The position numbers were made by a program, and so were the translations under genes. A DNA stretch of 64,000 nucleotides from a bacterium (GTDB lineage Bacteria > Hinthialibacterota > Hinthialibacteria > Hinthialibacterales > Hinthialibacteraceae), in the NCBI GenBank assembly GCA_016125385.1, contig WGLV01000032.1:88468-152467 (forward strand). Direction: 5' to 3'. This document shows, one piece after another, positions 39,739 to 49,030 of this stretch. The notes beneath the pieces are model-generated. The model had not been told where the DNA came from, searched no databases, and saw only the letters and a program-made list of their open reading frames with translations. The number at the start of each line of letters is the position of its first letter. Position 1 is the first letter of the stretch.

Positions 39739-42122
39739 AAAGCGCCATTCGACCGGCCCGATTCGTTCTGATCGCGGCGGCGCTGCTGTTCGTTCTCGCG
39801 CTGCGTTCCAATCCGGCCGGGGCGCAGCCGATGCGCGTTGCGCCCAGCATGGTTCCCTCGGCGACCGAGCCTCAAACGCTGTACGTGTTCGATCTGGAAA
39901 AATACCTCAACCAACGGCCTGACGACAAAGTCTGGCAGTATGACGTCATCAGCCTGGTTTCGGCGTTGCAGGGGCTCGTCAACCGACAGACGCCCCAACT
40001 CTACCTGCTGTACGTTCACGAAAAACTCTCGTCGCACCAGATGAACGTCGACCAGTTCTGGCTCGATTATCTGCATTCATCCAAGGGGCCGTTCGCCGGA
40101 TACGAACTGGTGAAGATCGACGACCTCAACACGCTGATCGTCATGTTCCGCCAGTATTTTTCCGGCGTGGTGTTGTGGGATCCGAAAGTCCCTTCGACGG
40201 TGAACGTGGCGATGACGGTGGCGGGCGCGGATGGATTGTTGCCGATTCGTCACGATACGACGGCGGGCTCGTTGTTCAGCCAGCTGGTTTCGTCCGGGCC
40301 CGAACTGCCGCCGATCGAACGGCTGACCGATCTGTTCACCGGGGTGGGCGTGATTCCATTGCCGCCGCCATACGACGATCAGAACATCATCGGCATCACG
40401 CCCAAAAGCGACTCTTACACCTGGGCGCGGGTGCTGTATCTGGAGACGCACAAAAGTTCACCCCAATTCTTCGCCAATTTCATCGACGCCGCCGACTGGG
40501 ATAACCGGGTCCCCGGTGTGCAGTATCCCGACCTGCAAAACTGCCAGATCGTCAACCGGGATTTTTACGTGGGCGAAAAAGCCTTCTTTACCGATCTGGA
40601 CCCCTGGTGGGATGAAGTGCCGACCGATACCTATTCGTCGGACGAAGACCGCAACCCCTACAAGTCGGGATCTGACAGCGTGACGTTTCGCGGGGTGATG
40701 AAAGCCGCGTATGAAAATACGCTGGGCGACGACAAACTGGTCCGCGTGGGCGGCTTTGTGCCGTGGTGGCTCAAATACAGCGATTACAACAACGGCAAAG
40801 GCAAGCACGGCGCCGAAGAGACCGCCGAAGAATTCATCAGCATCGTTTCCGCCTTCAACGGCGTGATCGACGCCGACAGCGCGCCCTTCGGCGCGATGGC
40901 GAACGCGTCGGTGTTCAGGCATACGCCCATGCCGGAGCGTTTTTTTCAGAACGCGACGCCGCCGCCCCGGCCGATGGAAAACAAGAACTATCTCTGTTTC
41001 GTCATCGGCGATTTCCGTTCATCGGCGTTGCTGTATCAGACGATTCCCTATCTGTGGAACGATCCGCAGCGGGGGTTGATGCCGATCGCCTGGGCGATCG
41101 CGCCCATGACCAGCGAGCGCGCTCCCCATATATTCAACTACCTGTACGACACCCGGTCGATGAACGATTACTTCATCGCGGGATCGGGAACGGCGGGGCT
41201 GTGTTATCTCAACCGCTTCACCTCGCCCCGCGAGCATTCCGACATACAGGAGCCGGGGCTTCCCTATCTCAAAAAATATTCTCAGGACCTGTACCGGCGT
41301 TTCGACATGAGCATTACCGCCGCCGCCGATCTCGACCGCGACCCCGGCGCGCAACGGGTGTATTTCAACGACGCGCTGCAGGCGTTTTACCGGGGCGTTT
41401 CGCCGCATGGCGTGGCGACGCTCAAACCGTTCGAGCGTCCGCTCAGCCAGTCGCTTACGCCCTACTTTCAGGAGAGCGCCAATATTCAGGATAAACTGCT
41501 TTCGCTGAACGGCGCCGCCGAACAAATTCTCTCCGCCGCCAAAACCGGTGAGCCCACCTTTCATCTGTATCGTTTCAACCTGGCCTCGCCCACGTCGCTT
41601 TACTACCTGCTGCAGGAATTGCAGTCGCGCGGGCCGCAATATCAGTTTGAAGCGGTCGATCCGGTGACGTTTTTTTATCTGCTGCGCCAGAAATATTCGG
41701 GCGGCGATCCGGAAGTCAATTTCGCGTTGCCGACGTTCATCACCGACACCGTGCCGCGCGAGTTGTTGCCGGGCCGGGTCTATACCCGCACGCTGACCCT
41801 GCGCAACGACGGGTGGGATATCTGGGACCCGTCTAAAACGCCGCCCAACAAGCGCTACCGGGTTACGTATGAGTTCGTCCGGGTTGGGACGGAGGCGACC
41901 GAGCGCGGGAGACACGCCTCATTTATCGACGCGGTGGTGAGGCCCAGCGAAATGATCACGCTCGATATCGCGATCGAAACGCCTGAGGACGCCGACGGGT
42001 TGTACGACCTGATTTTCCGTTTCGAGCAGGAGAACGTGCGCACGTCGCCGATCGAGTATTCGATTCAGGTGGTGATCGGGCAGGGCGCCGCCTCGAACGG
42101 GCCTTCCCAAGCCGCGCCGTGA
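39735..42122 (+). CDS. Exported GxGYxYP-family protein, divergent
   Basis: A 795-residue secreted protein (signal 'FVLIAAALLFVLALRSNPAGA'). The N-terminal GxGYxYP_N region has 'VISLVSALQGLVNRQTPQLYLLYV' (in parts), and the C-terminal domain has 'NYLCFVIGDFRSSALLYQTIP', 'WNDPQRGLMPIAWAIAPM' and 'NDYFIAGSGTAGLCYLNRF'. That last segment aligns with the eponymous 'GxGYxYP' but reads AGLCYL, so the Tyr and Pro are lost. A C-terminal Ig-like domain ('LTLRNDGWDIWDP') follows. The family is thought to be a glycoside-hydrolase-like or glycan-binding group, with no proven activity. It is coupled with the GH-A hydrolase just upstream. Confidence 0.78.
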   Translation: MKSAIRPARFVLIAAALLFVLALRSNPAGAQPMRVAPSMVPSATEPQTLYVFDLEKYLNQRPDDKVWQYDVISLVSALQGLVNRQTPQLYLLYVHEKLSSHQMNVDQFWLDYLHSSKGPFAGYELVKIDDLNTLIVMFRQYFSGVVLWDPKVPSTVNVAMTVAGADGLLPIRHDTTAGSLFSQLVSSGPELPPIERLTDLFTGVGVIPLPPPYDDQNIIGITPKSDSYTWARVLYLETHKSSPQFFANFIDAADWDNRVPGVQYPDLQNCQIVNRDFYVGEKAFFTDLDPWWDEVPTDTYSSDEDRNPYKSGSDSVTFRGVMKAAYENTLGDDKLVRVGGFVPWWLKYSDYNNGKGKHGAEETAEEFISIVSAFNGVIDADSAPFGAMANASVFRHTPMPERFFQNATPPPRPMENKNYLCFVIGDFRSSALLYQTIPYLWNDPQRGLMPIAWAIAPMTSERAPHIFNYLYDTRSMNDYFIAGSGTAGLCYLNRFTSPREHSDIQEPGLPYLKKYSQDLYRRFDMSITAAADLDRDPGAQRVYFNDALQAFYRGVSPHGVATLKPFERPLSQSLTPYFQESANIQDKLLSLNGAAEQILSAAKTGEPTFHLYRFNLASPTSLYYLLQELQSRGPQYQFEAVDPVTFFYLLRQKYSGGDPEVNFALPTFITDTVPRELLPGRVYTRTLTLRNDGWDIWDPSKTPPNKRYRVTYEFVRVGTEATERGRHASFIDAVVRPSEMITLDIAIETPEDADGLYDLIFRFEQENVRTSPIEYSIQVVIGQGAASNGPSQAAP

Positions 42123-42265
42123 GGCCGATTTCATCACTAAGCTGACGGGAGCGTTGGATGCGCGCGGCCTGAAGACAAGCGAGCCGATCACGCCGGCGCC
42201 GCCCGCGCGGCTATTGAATGAAAACCGTTATCATGAAACAATATACGGAATAATCTGACGATACC

Positions 42266-42290
42266 CGCCGGCCTTGGCCGGCGTTGTTTT
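42266..42290 (+). terminator. Terminator after the GxGYxYP gene
   Basis: 'CGCCGGCC' (42266-42273) and 'GGCCGGCG' (42276-42283), a perfect 8-bp inverted repeat with a 2-base apex, is followed by TTGTTTT. It separates this operon from accB. Confidence 0.6.
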
Positions 42291-42341
42291 GGGAGAAAGG
42301 CGAAGCCGCCGCCAGGGGATCAGCGGCCACCTTGCTAACGA

Positions 42342-42845
42342 ATGGAACCGAACATCATGGATTTTGATTTCATCGAACGCGTTGTGCGGTTGGTGGAGTC
42401 GTCGGAAGTCGGCGAACTGGAAGTCGAATCCGGCGAAGGTTTGCGCGTCGTCGTCAAAAAGAACGCGGCGCCCGCTCCTCAACCGCTGCCTCCCACGGCT
42501 TACTTCGCGGCCGGGTATCCCCCCGCGGCCGCTCACGCCTCCTCTGCCCCGGCGCCCGCTTCGGCGCCGGCGTCTTCCGCGCCGGCTGAAGTGGAAGACG
42601 ACACGGTGGAACTGGTTAAAGCGCCCATGGTGGGCACCTTCTATCGCGCCCCCGCGCCCGATGCGCCCCCCTTCATCGACACGGGCGACGTGGTTCAAAA
42701 GAACACGGTCGTCTGCATTCTCGAAGCCATGAAGGTGATGAACGAGATCAAGGCCAATGCGGTTGGTACGGTCGCCCAGATTCTGGTCGAAAACGGTCAA
42801 CCGGTTGAATACGGCCAGCCCTTGTTCAAGATCAAAAAGAAGTGA
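42342..42845 (+). CDS. accB: Biotin carboxyl carrier protein of acetyl-CoA carboxylase
   Basis: A 167-residue carrier protein. The N-terminal 40 residues, a Pro/Ala-rich linker (about 45-85), and a C-terminal biotinyl domain are the usual AccB layout. The biotinylation motif 'EAMKVMNEI' puts the biotin on Lys131; '[17 protein letters not shown]' opens the domain. Biotin is carboxylated by AccC and passes the carboxyl group to acetyl-CoA for malonyl-CoA synthesis. The next gene is accC, 80 bases on. The carboxyltransferase subunits are not in the window. An alternative start is the ATG of 'MDFDFI' five codons later. Confidence 0.95.
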   Translation: MEPNIMDFDFIERVVRLVESSEVGELEVESGEGLRVVVKKNAAPAPQPLPPTAYFAAGYPPAAAHASSAPAPASAPASSAPAEVEDDTVELVKAPMVGTFYRAPAPDAPPFIDTGDVVQKNTVVCILEAMKVMNEIKANAVGTVAQILVENGQPVEYGQPLFKIKKK

Positions 42846-42925
42846 CGGCGCGTCCGTCGCTTTGGGGATGACCCCGGCGCGGCCTCCGGCCCCCGGCTTC
42901 ATCCGGCACGAAAGCGCATTGAACG

Positions 42926-44272
42926 ATGTTTAAAAAAATTCTAATCGCCAACCGCGGAGAGATCGCCTTGCGGGTGATTCGCGCCTGCCAGGAGATGGGA
43001 ATCGCGACGGTCGCGGTTTACTCGGAGGCCGACGCCGAATCGCTGCACGTGCGTTTCGCCGATCAGGACGTTTGCATCGGGCCGCCGCCTCCTTCGGAGT
43101 CGTATCTCAACGTGCCGCGCATCATCGCGGCGGCGGAGATCACCGGCGCCGACGCCATCCACCCCGGTTATGGTTTTCTTGCGGAGAACGCCCAATTCGC
43201 CGAAGTGTGCGAGACCTGCAACATCTCATTCATCGGTCCCACTCATCACGCCATCTCGCTGATGGGCGACAAGTCGGTCGCGCGCGACACCATGATGCGT
43301 AACGACGTGCCGACCATCCCCGGTTCGAAGGGTGTGGTCGAGACGTCGAATCAGGCGGTCGAGATGGCCAACCAGATCGGCTACCCCGTCATGCTGAAAG
43401 CGGCGGCGGGCGGCGGCGGGCGCGGCATGCGCATCGCCCGCGACGACGTGGCGCTGGTTCAAGCCTTCGTCACCGCACAGGCCGAGTCGCAGAAGGCGTT
43501 CAACGACTCGCGGCTCTACATCGAAAAACTCGTCGAACAGCCGCGCCACATCGAGATTCAGATTCTCGCCGACAACCACGGCAACGTGATCCACCTTGGC
43601 GAGCGCGACTGTTCACTGCAACGCCGCCATCAAAAGGTGCTGGAGGAATGCCCCTCGCCCGCAGTGAGCCCCGAACTGCGCCAGCGCATGGGCGAGGCGG
43701 CGGTGCGTTGCTCGCGCGCGGTCAATTACACCAGCGCGGGGACCATCGAGTTTCTGCTCGATAAAGATCAGAACTTCTACTTCATGGAGATGAACACCCG
43801 CGTCCAGGTCGAACACCCCGTCACCGAACTGGTCACCGGCGTCGACATCATCAAGGAGCAGATCCGGGTGGCGGCGGGCGAGCCGCTGTCCGTCCGGCAG
43901 GAAGACGTGGTGATGAGCGGGCATGCCATCGAATGCCGCAGCAACGCCGAAGACCCGCGCAATCAGTTCATGCCCGGCCCCGGCAAGATCTCGGGCTATC
44001 ACGCGCCCGGCGGCCCCGGCGTCCGCATCGATTCGCACGCTTACGGCGAATACGTCGTGCCGCCGTATTACGATTCACTGCTTGCCAAGTTGTGCGTTCA
44101 CGGCAAGACCCGCGAGGAAGCCGTCGCCCGCATGCGCCGCGCGCTCGGCGAAATGGTGGTTGAAGGCATCCCCACCACGATCGCGCTACACCAGGTGATA
44201 CTGGAAGACAAGCGTTTTCTCTCCGGCGATTTTCACACCTCGTATCTCGACGAGATCACAAAACGGTTGTAA
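42926..44272 (+). CDS. accC: Biotin carboxylase subunit of acetyl-CoA carboxylase
   Basis: A 448-residue ATP-grasp enzyme that carboxylates the biotin on AccB. '[20 protein letters not shown]' is the conserved N-terminus. '[12 protein letters not shown]' is the ATP-binding glycine loop, and '[24 protein letters not shown]' (in parts) and '[14 protein letters not shown]' are the metal and bicarbonate sites. Length matches the stand-alone AccC. It follows accB, the standard order, and ends in a strong hairpin. Confidence 0.97.
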   Translation: MFKKILIANRGEIALRVIRACQEMGIATVAVYSEADAESLHVRFADQDVCIGPPPPSESYLNVPRIIAAAEITGADAIHPGYGFLAENAQFAEVCETCNISFIGPTHHAISLMGDKSVARDTMMRNDVPTIPGSKGVVETSNQAVEMANQIGYPVMLKAAAGGGGRGMRIARDDVALVQAFVTAQAESQKAFNDSRLYIEKLVEQPRHIEIQILADNHGNVIHLGERDCSLQRRHQKVLEECPSPAVSPELRQRMGEAAVRCSRAVNYTSAGTIEFLLDKDQNFYFMEMNTRVQVEHPVTELVTGVDIIKEQIRVAAGEPLSVRQEDVVMSGHAIECRSNAEDPRNQFMPGPGKISGYHAPGGPGVRIDSHAYGEYVVPPYYDSLLAKLCVHGKTREEAVARMRRALGEMVVEGIPTTIALHQVILEDKRFLSGDFHTSYLDEITKRL

Positions 44273-44297
44273 CCGGATATCCATTCGCTCTGTATAC

Positions 44298-44329
44298 AAA
44301 CGCCCCGGCAAATCAGCCGAGGCGTTTTT
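44298..44329 (+). terminator. Rho-independent terminator after accC
   Basis: 'AACGCC' (44299-44304) and 'GGCGTT' (44321-44326), with a CGGC/GCCG inner stem and loop AAATCA, is followed by TTTTT. It lies 25 bases after the accC stop and just before the convergent CgeB-like gene ends. Confidence 0.8.
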
Positions 44330-44361
44330 GTTGTGAATACGCAGGAATATTCAAATTCGCC

Positions 44362-46152
44362 TCAAGTATTTTGTTGAGAAAGACAGTGACGGATAAAGCC
44401 TGCCAGGTCCGCCGCGCGTTTCGCGTAAGTATGATGTTCGATCACGCGGGCGCGGGCGCGCTCCACGCAGGCCAGGCGATGATCTTCGTTGGCGAGAAAA
44501 TACTCGATCAGGGTGTGCATCTCCGCCGCGTCGCGGTAAAAGAACACCTCTTCGTCTGAACTCCCAGCCAGCGGCAACGACTCGATCGTCCCCGGCGTGA
44601 ACACTTCGTCCGCGCGCGGCAGCCAGTCGGACAGCAGGAAACCGCCCGCCGCCGGGGCGTCGAAATCGCGCACGTTGAGGCAGGTGTACGACTGCATACT
44701 GTGGATGTTGAGCGTCACGCGGGCGTTGCGGTAAATCTCAAACAGCCGTTTGAACGGCGCGATTCCCTTAAAACAGCGCGCCGTCATCTCCGGCGGCAAC
44801 AACCGCTCCCAATCGGCGTTGCCGTAAAGGTGAAGATCGAAGCCGCGCAACGACTGGATCAAGCGCACCCGGTAGCGCGTGTTCGCCTCCCACAGCAGGT
44901 TCTGGCGCAGTTCGTCGAGGCGGTCGTATGGCAGTTCGGCCGGCATGGGGAAGGCAGTCATCGCTTCGCGCACATCGGCGCGCGGGTTGGCCAGTTTGGC
45001 TTCGATTACCTGCTCGGCGTATCGCCGCCAATCGGGCGGCAGCCGATCGAGAAACGGACGAAGCCAGCGGACCTGGCCCACGAAGACGACTTCGCAGCCG
45101 CGTCCGGCGCGTCTGGGGCCGCGCCGTGTTTGGGTCGCCGCGCCCGGCATATACCCCACCTCGCGTGCGCCGTGGCGCGTCAACGTTTCCGCCCAGCCGT
45201 AATCGGCGACCAGAAACCGCTCGTCCGGCGTGACGCCGTGGCGATGAAAGAAGTGTTCGGCGTAGAAGGGGTCGTCGGCGAACCAGACGATTTTGGGGAT
45301 GGGCAGCGAACGGCTGAACTCCGCCCCCAGCGCCACCTCATAGGAGGGCGACTGGTTGCATAAAAACAATGCGTCGGGTTTGGCGCGGGCCAATTCAAGA
45401 ATGCGGTAATAGGGCGGGTAGTAGCGGCCCGGTTTCATCACGAGGTAACGCGCGTCAAAACCCATGCCGCGCAGATAAAAAAACAGCGTGCGGATCAATA
45501 CGTGCTGGATGATCGAGTATCGCGCGGAGGTTCGCAGATCGCTGTAGGTCCAGATCGTCTGAGGGCGGGAACCCGCTTGTTTGCGTTCATTCATCCGCAA
45601 GGGCAGGTTTTGCAGGCGCTCGACCATGGCGGCCTTGCGGCGCGGGATTTCCTGCTCCAGCATCGATTTTACATCCAGTAATTGACGCAGGCGGGCGTCG
45701 TTTCGGGGATCGCCACCGAACTGGATGAAGGGTTTCGCCGCGCAATGGGCCAGCGTCTCATGCCAGACGGTTTCCACGCCTTTTCGCACGTCCGGCCCGA
45801 GGTTCCAGAAGACGCGTTCAGAGCGGAACAACTCGCGCAGGTCGCGCCGCGTCATGACGCGCGCCAGGCGGGCGGGATCGGGTTCAATCACCATGACGCC
45901 GCGGTTTTCGGCGATCACGGCGGGCAGACACTCGAACAACTCGCCTTCACCGGCGCCCAGCAGGTAGAGAAAATCCATCCCTTCGTTCAGCGCGCGTTCG
46001 ACGGTGGCTCGCGCGGAGGTGATGGCGGTTTCCGCCTCGCCGGCTTCCATCTCCGCGGCCGATACGCCGGCGACCCGGGCGAACGCGCCGGGGCGGGTTT
46101 TGCGTAATACCGATGCGTTTCGATCGTAGCGTTTTCGCTCGTCCGGATTCAT
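44362..46152 (-). CDS. CgeB-like glycosyltransferase family protein
   Basis: A 596-residue soluble protein with no signal. The N-terminal ~200 residues have a 'DFLYLLGAGEGELFECLP' motif, resembling motility-accessory-factor-like domains that precede glycosyltransferases. From about residue 210 on there is a CgeB/DUF3880 and GT1-like GT-B fold with 'IVWFADDPFYAEHFF', 'EVVFVGQVRWLRPFLD', 'FDLHLYGNADW' and 'NIHSMQSYTCLNVRDFDAPAAGGFLLSD' (in parts). CgeB proteins are putative glycosyltransferases. It is probably a sugar transferase for surface glycan or for motility-associated modification. It starts 101 bases from the divergent TPR gene. Confidence 0.8.
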   Translation of the reverse strand: MNPDERKRYDRNASVLRKTRPGAFARVAGVSAAEMEAGEAETAITSARATVERALNEGMDFLYLLGAGEGELFECLPAVIAENRGVMVIEPDPARLARVMTRRDLRELFRSERVFWNLGPDVRKGVETVWHETLAHCAAKPFIQFGGDPRNDARLRQLLDVKSMLEQEIPRRKAAMVERLQNLPLRMNERKQAGSRPQTIWTYSDLRTSARYSIIQHVLIRTLFFYLRGMGFDARYLVMKPGRYYPPYYRILELARAKPDALFLCNQSPSYEVALGAEFSRSLPIPKIVWFADDPFYAEHFFHRHGVTPDERFLVADYGWAETLTRHGAREVGYMPGAATQTRRGPRRAGRGCEVVFVGQVRWLRPFLDRLPPDWRRYAEQVIEAKLANPRADVREAMTAFPMPAELPYDRLDELRQNLLWEANTRYRVRLIQSLRGFDLHLYGNADWERLLPPEMTARCFKGIAPFKRLFEIYRNARVTLNIHSMQSYTCLNVRDFDAPAAGGFLLSDWLPRADEVFTPGTIESLPLAGSSDEEVFFYRDAAEMHTLIEYFLANEDHRLACVERARARVIEHHTYAKRAADLAGFIRHCLSQQNT

Positions 46153-46253
46153 GTTTTCCGCGCCGCGTTTAGACTTGCCGGTAAATTGAATGTATATTCA
46201 GGCATTATGGTTGTATTGAGAAGCAAACTCCACCTGGAAAGGTTTTTTCGATC

Positions 46254-46565
46254 ATGCCGCGGCTCGATCAATTGAAAGAGATGCTCGAACAGGATCCGGA
46301 CGACGCCTTTGTGCGATACGCTCTCGCGCTGGAATACCGTAAAGCGGGTCTCATTGAAGAAGCGGCCGATCAGTTCGAACAGACCATCGGCCGGCACGCC
46401 GAATACGTGCCCGCGTATTTCATGCTGGGTCAGATGCTGGCCGACGAAGGCCGTACCGCCGACGCCGCACAGCGCCTGCGGGAGGGCATCGCCATGGCGC
46501 ACCGCGCCGGCGACTCGCACGCGCAGGCCGAGATGCAGGACCTGCTCGAAAGCCTGGAGGGCTGA
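46254..46565 (+). CDS. Small tetratricopeptide-repeat protein
   Basis: A 103-residue protein with two to three TPR-like units: 'DAFVRYALALEYRKAGLIEEAADQFEQTI' (residues ~18-46, in parts), 'VPAYFMLGQMLADEGRTADAAQRLREGI' and a third partial helix pair. TPRs mediate protein-protein contacts, so it may act as a scaffold. It is cytoplasmic, and the O-antigen ligase gene starts six bases after its stop, so the pair is likely cotranscribed. Confidence 0.85.
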   Translation: MPRLDQLKEMLEQDPDDAFVRYALALEYRKAGLIEEAADQFEQTIGRHAEYVPAYFMLGQMLADEGRTADAAQRLREGIAMAHRAGDSHAQAEMQDLLESLEG

Positions 46566-46571
46566 CTCCAC

Positions 46572-47999
46572 GTGAACGCGACCGCTCTGATTCAGCGATT
46601 CACCGATGCTGAAGCGCCCGTGTTCTGGTGGGGCTGGATCGGGCTCGCGCTGTTGCTGTCCATGCTGGGCGCGGCGGTTCCTCCCGCCTCGGCGGCGGCG
46701 GTGTTGGGGCTGACGTTCGGCGGGTTTCTGCTCGCGGGACGGCCTGCGTACGCTTTCGCGCTGTTCTTCGCCGCCGAAACCCTGATGTCGGAGGATATTC
46801 TTCTCATCACGGAGAAATTAAAACCCACGCTGTATTACTACAACCTGCCGGGCGTGGGGATCAATCCATTCGAGGCCGCGCTGGCGGCGCTGATCGCCGC
46901 CACGCTGATTCATAACAAGGGACGCCTATACGGAACCCGGCTCGATTATCCACTCTACGCGTTCGCCTTCGCCTGCGCGCTGGGCTACGCGACCTGCCTG
47001 CGGCTGTACGGCGACCCGGGCCGATTGTGGGAGCCGCGCCGGCTGGCGCATTTTTTCGCCGCGTACTTTCTCGCGGTTAACCTGATCCGCGACAAGAAGA
47101 CGCTGAAAGTGTTTATGGCGATTTATTTCACCGCCGTGGCGGCGAAGGGCCTGCAGGGCGTATTTCTGTATACGCTGGGCGCGGGTTTGCAGATCAAGTG
47201 GAAGATTCGCGCGATCTTCACCGGCTGGGGCGATTCGCTCAACTTCGTGACCTGGCTGCTGATTCTGGCGATGTATTATCTCGACAAGCAGGAACAACCC
47301 GGCAAGCGCGTCTGGCTGTTGCTGGCGCCGGCGGTGTTGTTCGCCATGCTGTTCTCATATAAACGGGCGTATTACGTGGCGCTGGCGGCGGGCGGCTCGC
47401 TGCTGTTTCTGATGCAGCGAGGCCGGGCGCGGGTGCGCTTTATCGCTTTCGCCGTGCTGGGGGTTCTGCTCATGTTCGTGCTGATTACCGCGGCGGGGCA
47501 GTGGAACGCGATCGGCATGCGTCTCGCTTCCATCGTCAATCCCACGCAGGAGAGCAGCGCCAATTACCGGCTGATCGAGTGGCAAAACGCGCTGATCAGC
47601 ATCCGGCGTCACCCCGTCGCCGGGATCGGTCTGGGCGGCGTGATGCCGATGGAGATTTATCTTTCGCGCACCAACCTGCTGGGCGTTCACAACACCTATC
47701 TATGGGTGGTGGTCAAGATGGGCGCGATCGGGTTATTCGCCTACCTGTTCACCCAGTTCTGTTTCATGAGGCGGTTGTTACGTCAGAACGCCGCGCTGCG
47801 TGACGGCTACCTTCGGACGCTTTCCCGCGGGCTGACCTGTGCGTTCGCGGCGTTTTACACGGCGCAGATGTTCGCGCCCATGTTTCAGCAGATGCGTACT
47901 TCCACCTGGTTCGGCGTCATGATGGGGCTGGGTATGATGCTGGCTCAACTCGACGCCGGAGGCGGGGAGAAATCCGGCTGTTCAGAGGGGGGAGAATAA
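46572..47999 (+). CDS. O-antigen ligase (Wzy_C) family protein
   Basis: A 475-residue, about 12-helix membrane protein of the O-antigen ligase/polymerase (PF04932) family. The large periplasmic loop near residues 315-360 has 'MRLASIVNPTQESSANYRLIEWQNALISIRRHPVAGIGLG' (in parts), including the 'R...W..A' and 'HP..GIG' signature, and 'HNTYLWVVVKMGAIGL' after it. Such proteins join O-antigen or other polysaccharides to a lipid or to each other. The start is a GTG, six bases after the TPR stop. The neighbourhood (CgeB-like transferase and others) suggests surface polysaccharide formation. Confidence 0.88.
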   Translation: MNATALIQRFTDAEAPVFWWGWIGLALLLSMLGAAVPPASAAAVLGLTFGGFLLAGRPAYAFALFFAAETLMSEDILLITEKLKPTLYYYNLPGVGINPFEAALAALIAATLIHNKGRLYGTRLDYPLYAFAFACALGYATCLRLYGDPGRLWEPRRLAHFFAAYFLAVNLIRDKKTLKVFMAIYFTAVAAKGLQGVFLYTLGAGLQIKWKIRAIFTGWGDSLNFVTWLLILAMYYLDKQEQPGKRVWLLLAPAVLFAMLFSYKRAYYVALAAGGSLLFLMQRGRARVRFIAFAVLGVLLMFVLITAAGQWNAIGMRLASIVNPTQESSANYRLIEWQNALISIRRHPVAGIGLGGVMPMEIYLSRTNLLGVHNTYLWVVVKMGAIGLFAYLFTQFCFMRRLLRQNAALRDGYLRTLSRGLTCAFAAFYTAQMFAPMFQQMRTSTWFGVMMGLGMMLAQLDAGGGEKSGCSEGGE

Positions 48000-48011
48000 C
48001 CCTTCAAGCGG

Positions 48012-48326
48012 TTATTTGATCAGATCTTCGCTTCCTTCAACCAGTTTTCCTTCTTCCCAGACGCAGACGAAGTTCCGCTGGTTCAGTTCGTCCGGGTCCT
48101 GCGAGATCACGCCGTCGGGCGTCATGCCGTCTTTGCGGTTTTTGACGCGCGGCTGATCGCCCGGCAAGACCTGACGCCAGACCTCGTAATCGCTGTCATG
48201 CTTCGATACCGCGAAAGTCAGTCGTTGTTTGACGAAATCGCGTACGATGCTCTGGATATCGTCTCGCGTCAGTTTTTTGGTCACCTGGACGCGAATGTCA
48301 TCTTCAAGATGGCTTTTCAGACTCAT
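48012..48326 (-). CDS. Conserved-looking hypothetical protein, unrecognised
   Basis: A 104-residue, charged, soluble protein. It starts with 'SLKSHLEDDIRVQVTKKLTRDDIQSIVRDF', likely helical, then 'DYEVWRQVLPGDQPRVKNRKDG' and a short acidic C-terminus. No signal, membrane segment or known motif is visible. It stands between the O-antigen ligase (convergent, 12 bases) and a bifunctional-nuclease gene, with 238 bases of leader. A hairpin ('AATAACC' 47995-48001 and 'GGTTATT' 48010-48016) at the convergent ends could help stop both transcripts. Confidence 0.55.
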   Translation of the reverse strand: MSLKSHLEDDIRVQVTKKLTRDDIQSIVRDFVKQRLTFAVSKHDSDYEVWRQVLPGDQPRVKNRKDGMTPDGVISQDPDELNQRNFVCVWEEGKLVEGSEDLIK

Positions 48327-48564
48327 GATACTTATCCTTTACGGCGTAACCGAATCGGTTGATTCTTGCTCGAGCCGTCTCTATGTAAAATTTTAGGCGC
48401 CTCACGGAAAAACGACAACAAAAATTCGTTTATATTTATATGAATGTTAAATCGATTTCCGTGTAATGCGCTCAATAATCAGTGGTTACGGGGCGCGTTT
48501 TTCGCGATTCGCGAAATGGTTTTCTTTGCCGTATTTTCCGATGAATGATTCAAAAACGGGTGGA

Positions 48565-48966
48565 TCAGTCTCGCGCGACCTGATTCAGGACCTCGCGAGC
48601 GACATAAATGGGTGAGTTGGTGCGAACCGCGAGCGCGATGGCGTCGCTGGGCCGCGAATCGATATCGACCTCGCCGTTCGGCGTGGTGAAAAAGATACGA
48701 GCGTAAAAGGTGGAGTCGCGAAGATCGGTGACGACGATCCGCTCGATGCTGGCGCCGAGCGATTCGATGATGCTGACCGCCAGATCGTGGGTCAACGGGC
48801 GTTGGATGTGGATATCGTTGAGCGCGAGATGGATGGATTGCGCTTCGTAATACCCGATCAGGATCGGCATCATCCGGCCGCCGTTGCGTTCTTTGAGGAT
48901 GATGATCTGATCGGCGCCGCTTTCATCCAACCGCAATTCGTAGAAATCCATCTCAATCATGCCCAA
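48565..48966 (-). CDS. Bifunctional nuclease (DUF151) family protein
   Basis: A 133-residue protein of the BFN/DUF151 family: 'IIILKERNGGRMMPILIGYYEAQSIHLALN' (in parts), 'RPLTHDLAVSIIESLGA' and 'DSRPSDAIALAVRTNSPIYVA', all characteristic. Plant relatives have DNase/RNase activity, and bacterial ones are common but untested. No signal peptide. It is a single gene with a GC-poor leader. Confidence 0.92.
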   Translation of the reverse strand: MGMIEMDFYELRLDESGADQIIILKERNGGRMMPILIGYYEAQSIHLALNDIHIQRPLTHDLAVSIIESLGASIERIVVTDLRDSTFYARIFFTTPNGEVDIDSRPSDAIALAVRTNSPIYVAREVLNQVARD

Positions 48967-49030
48967 ACCTCATATCCCGTAGCCTGACTCATTGCAGCAT
49001 TTACTGATTGTTTGAATTGTAACTTGAAAT

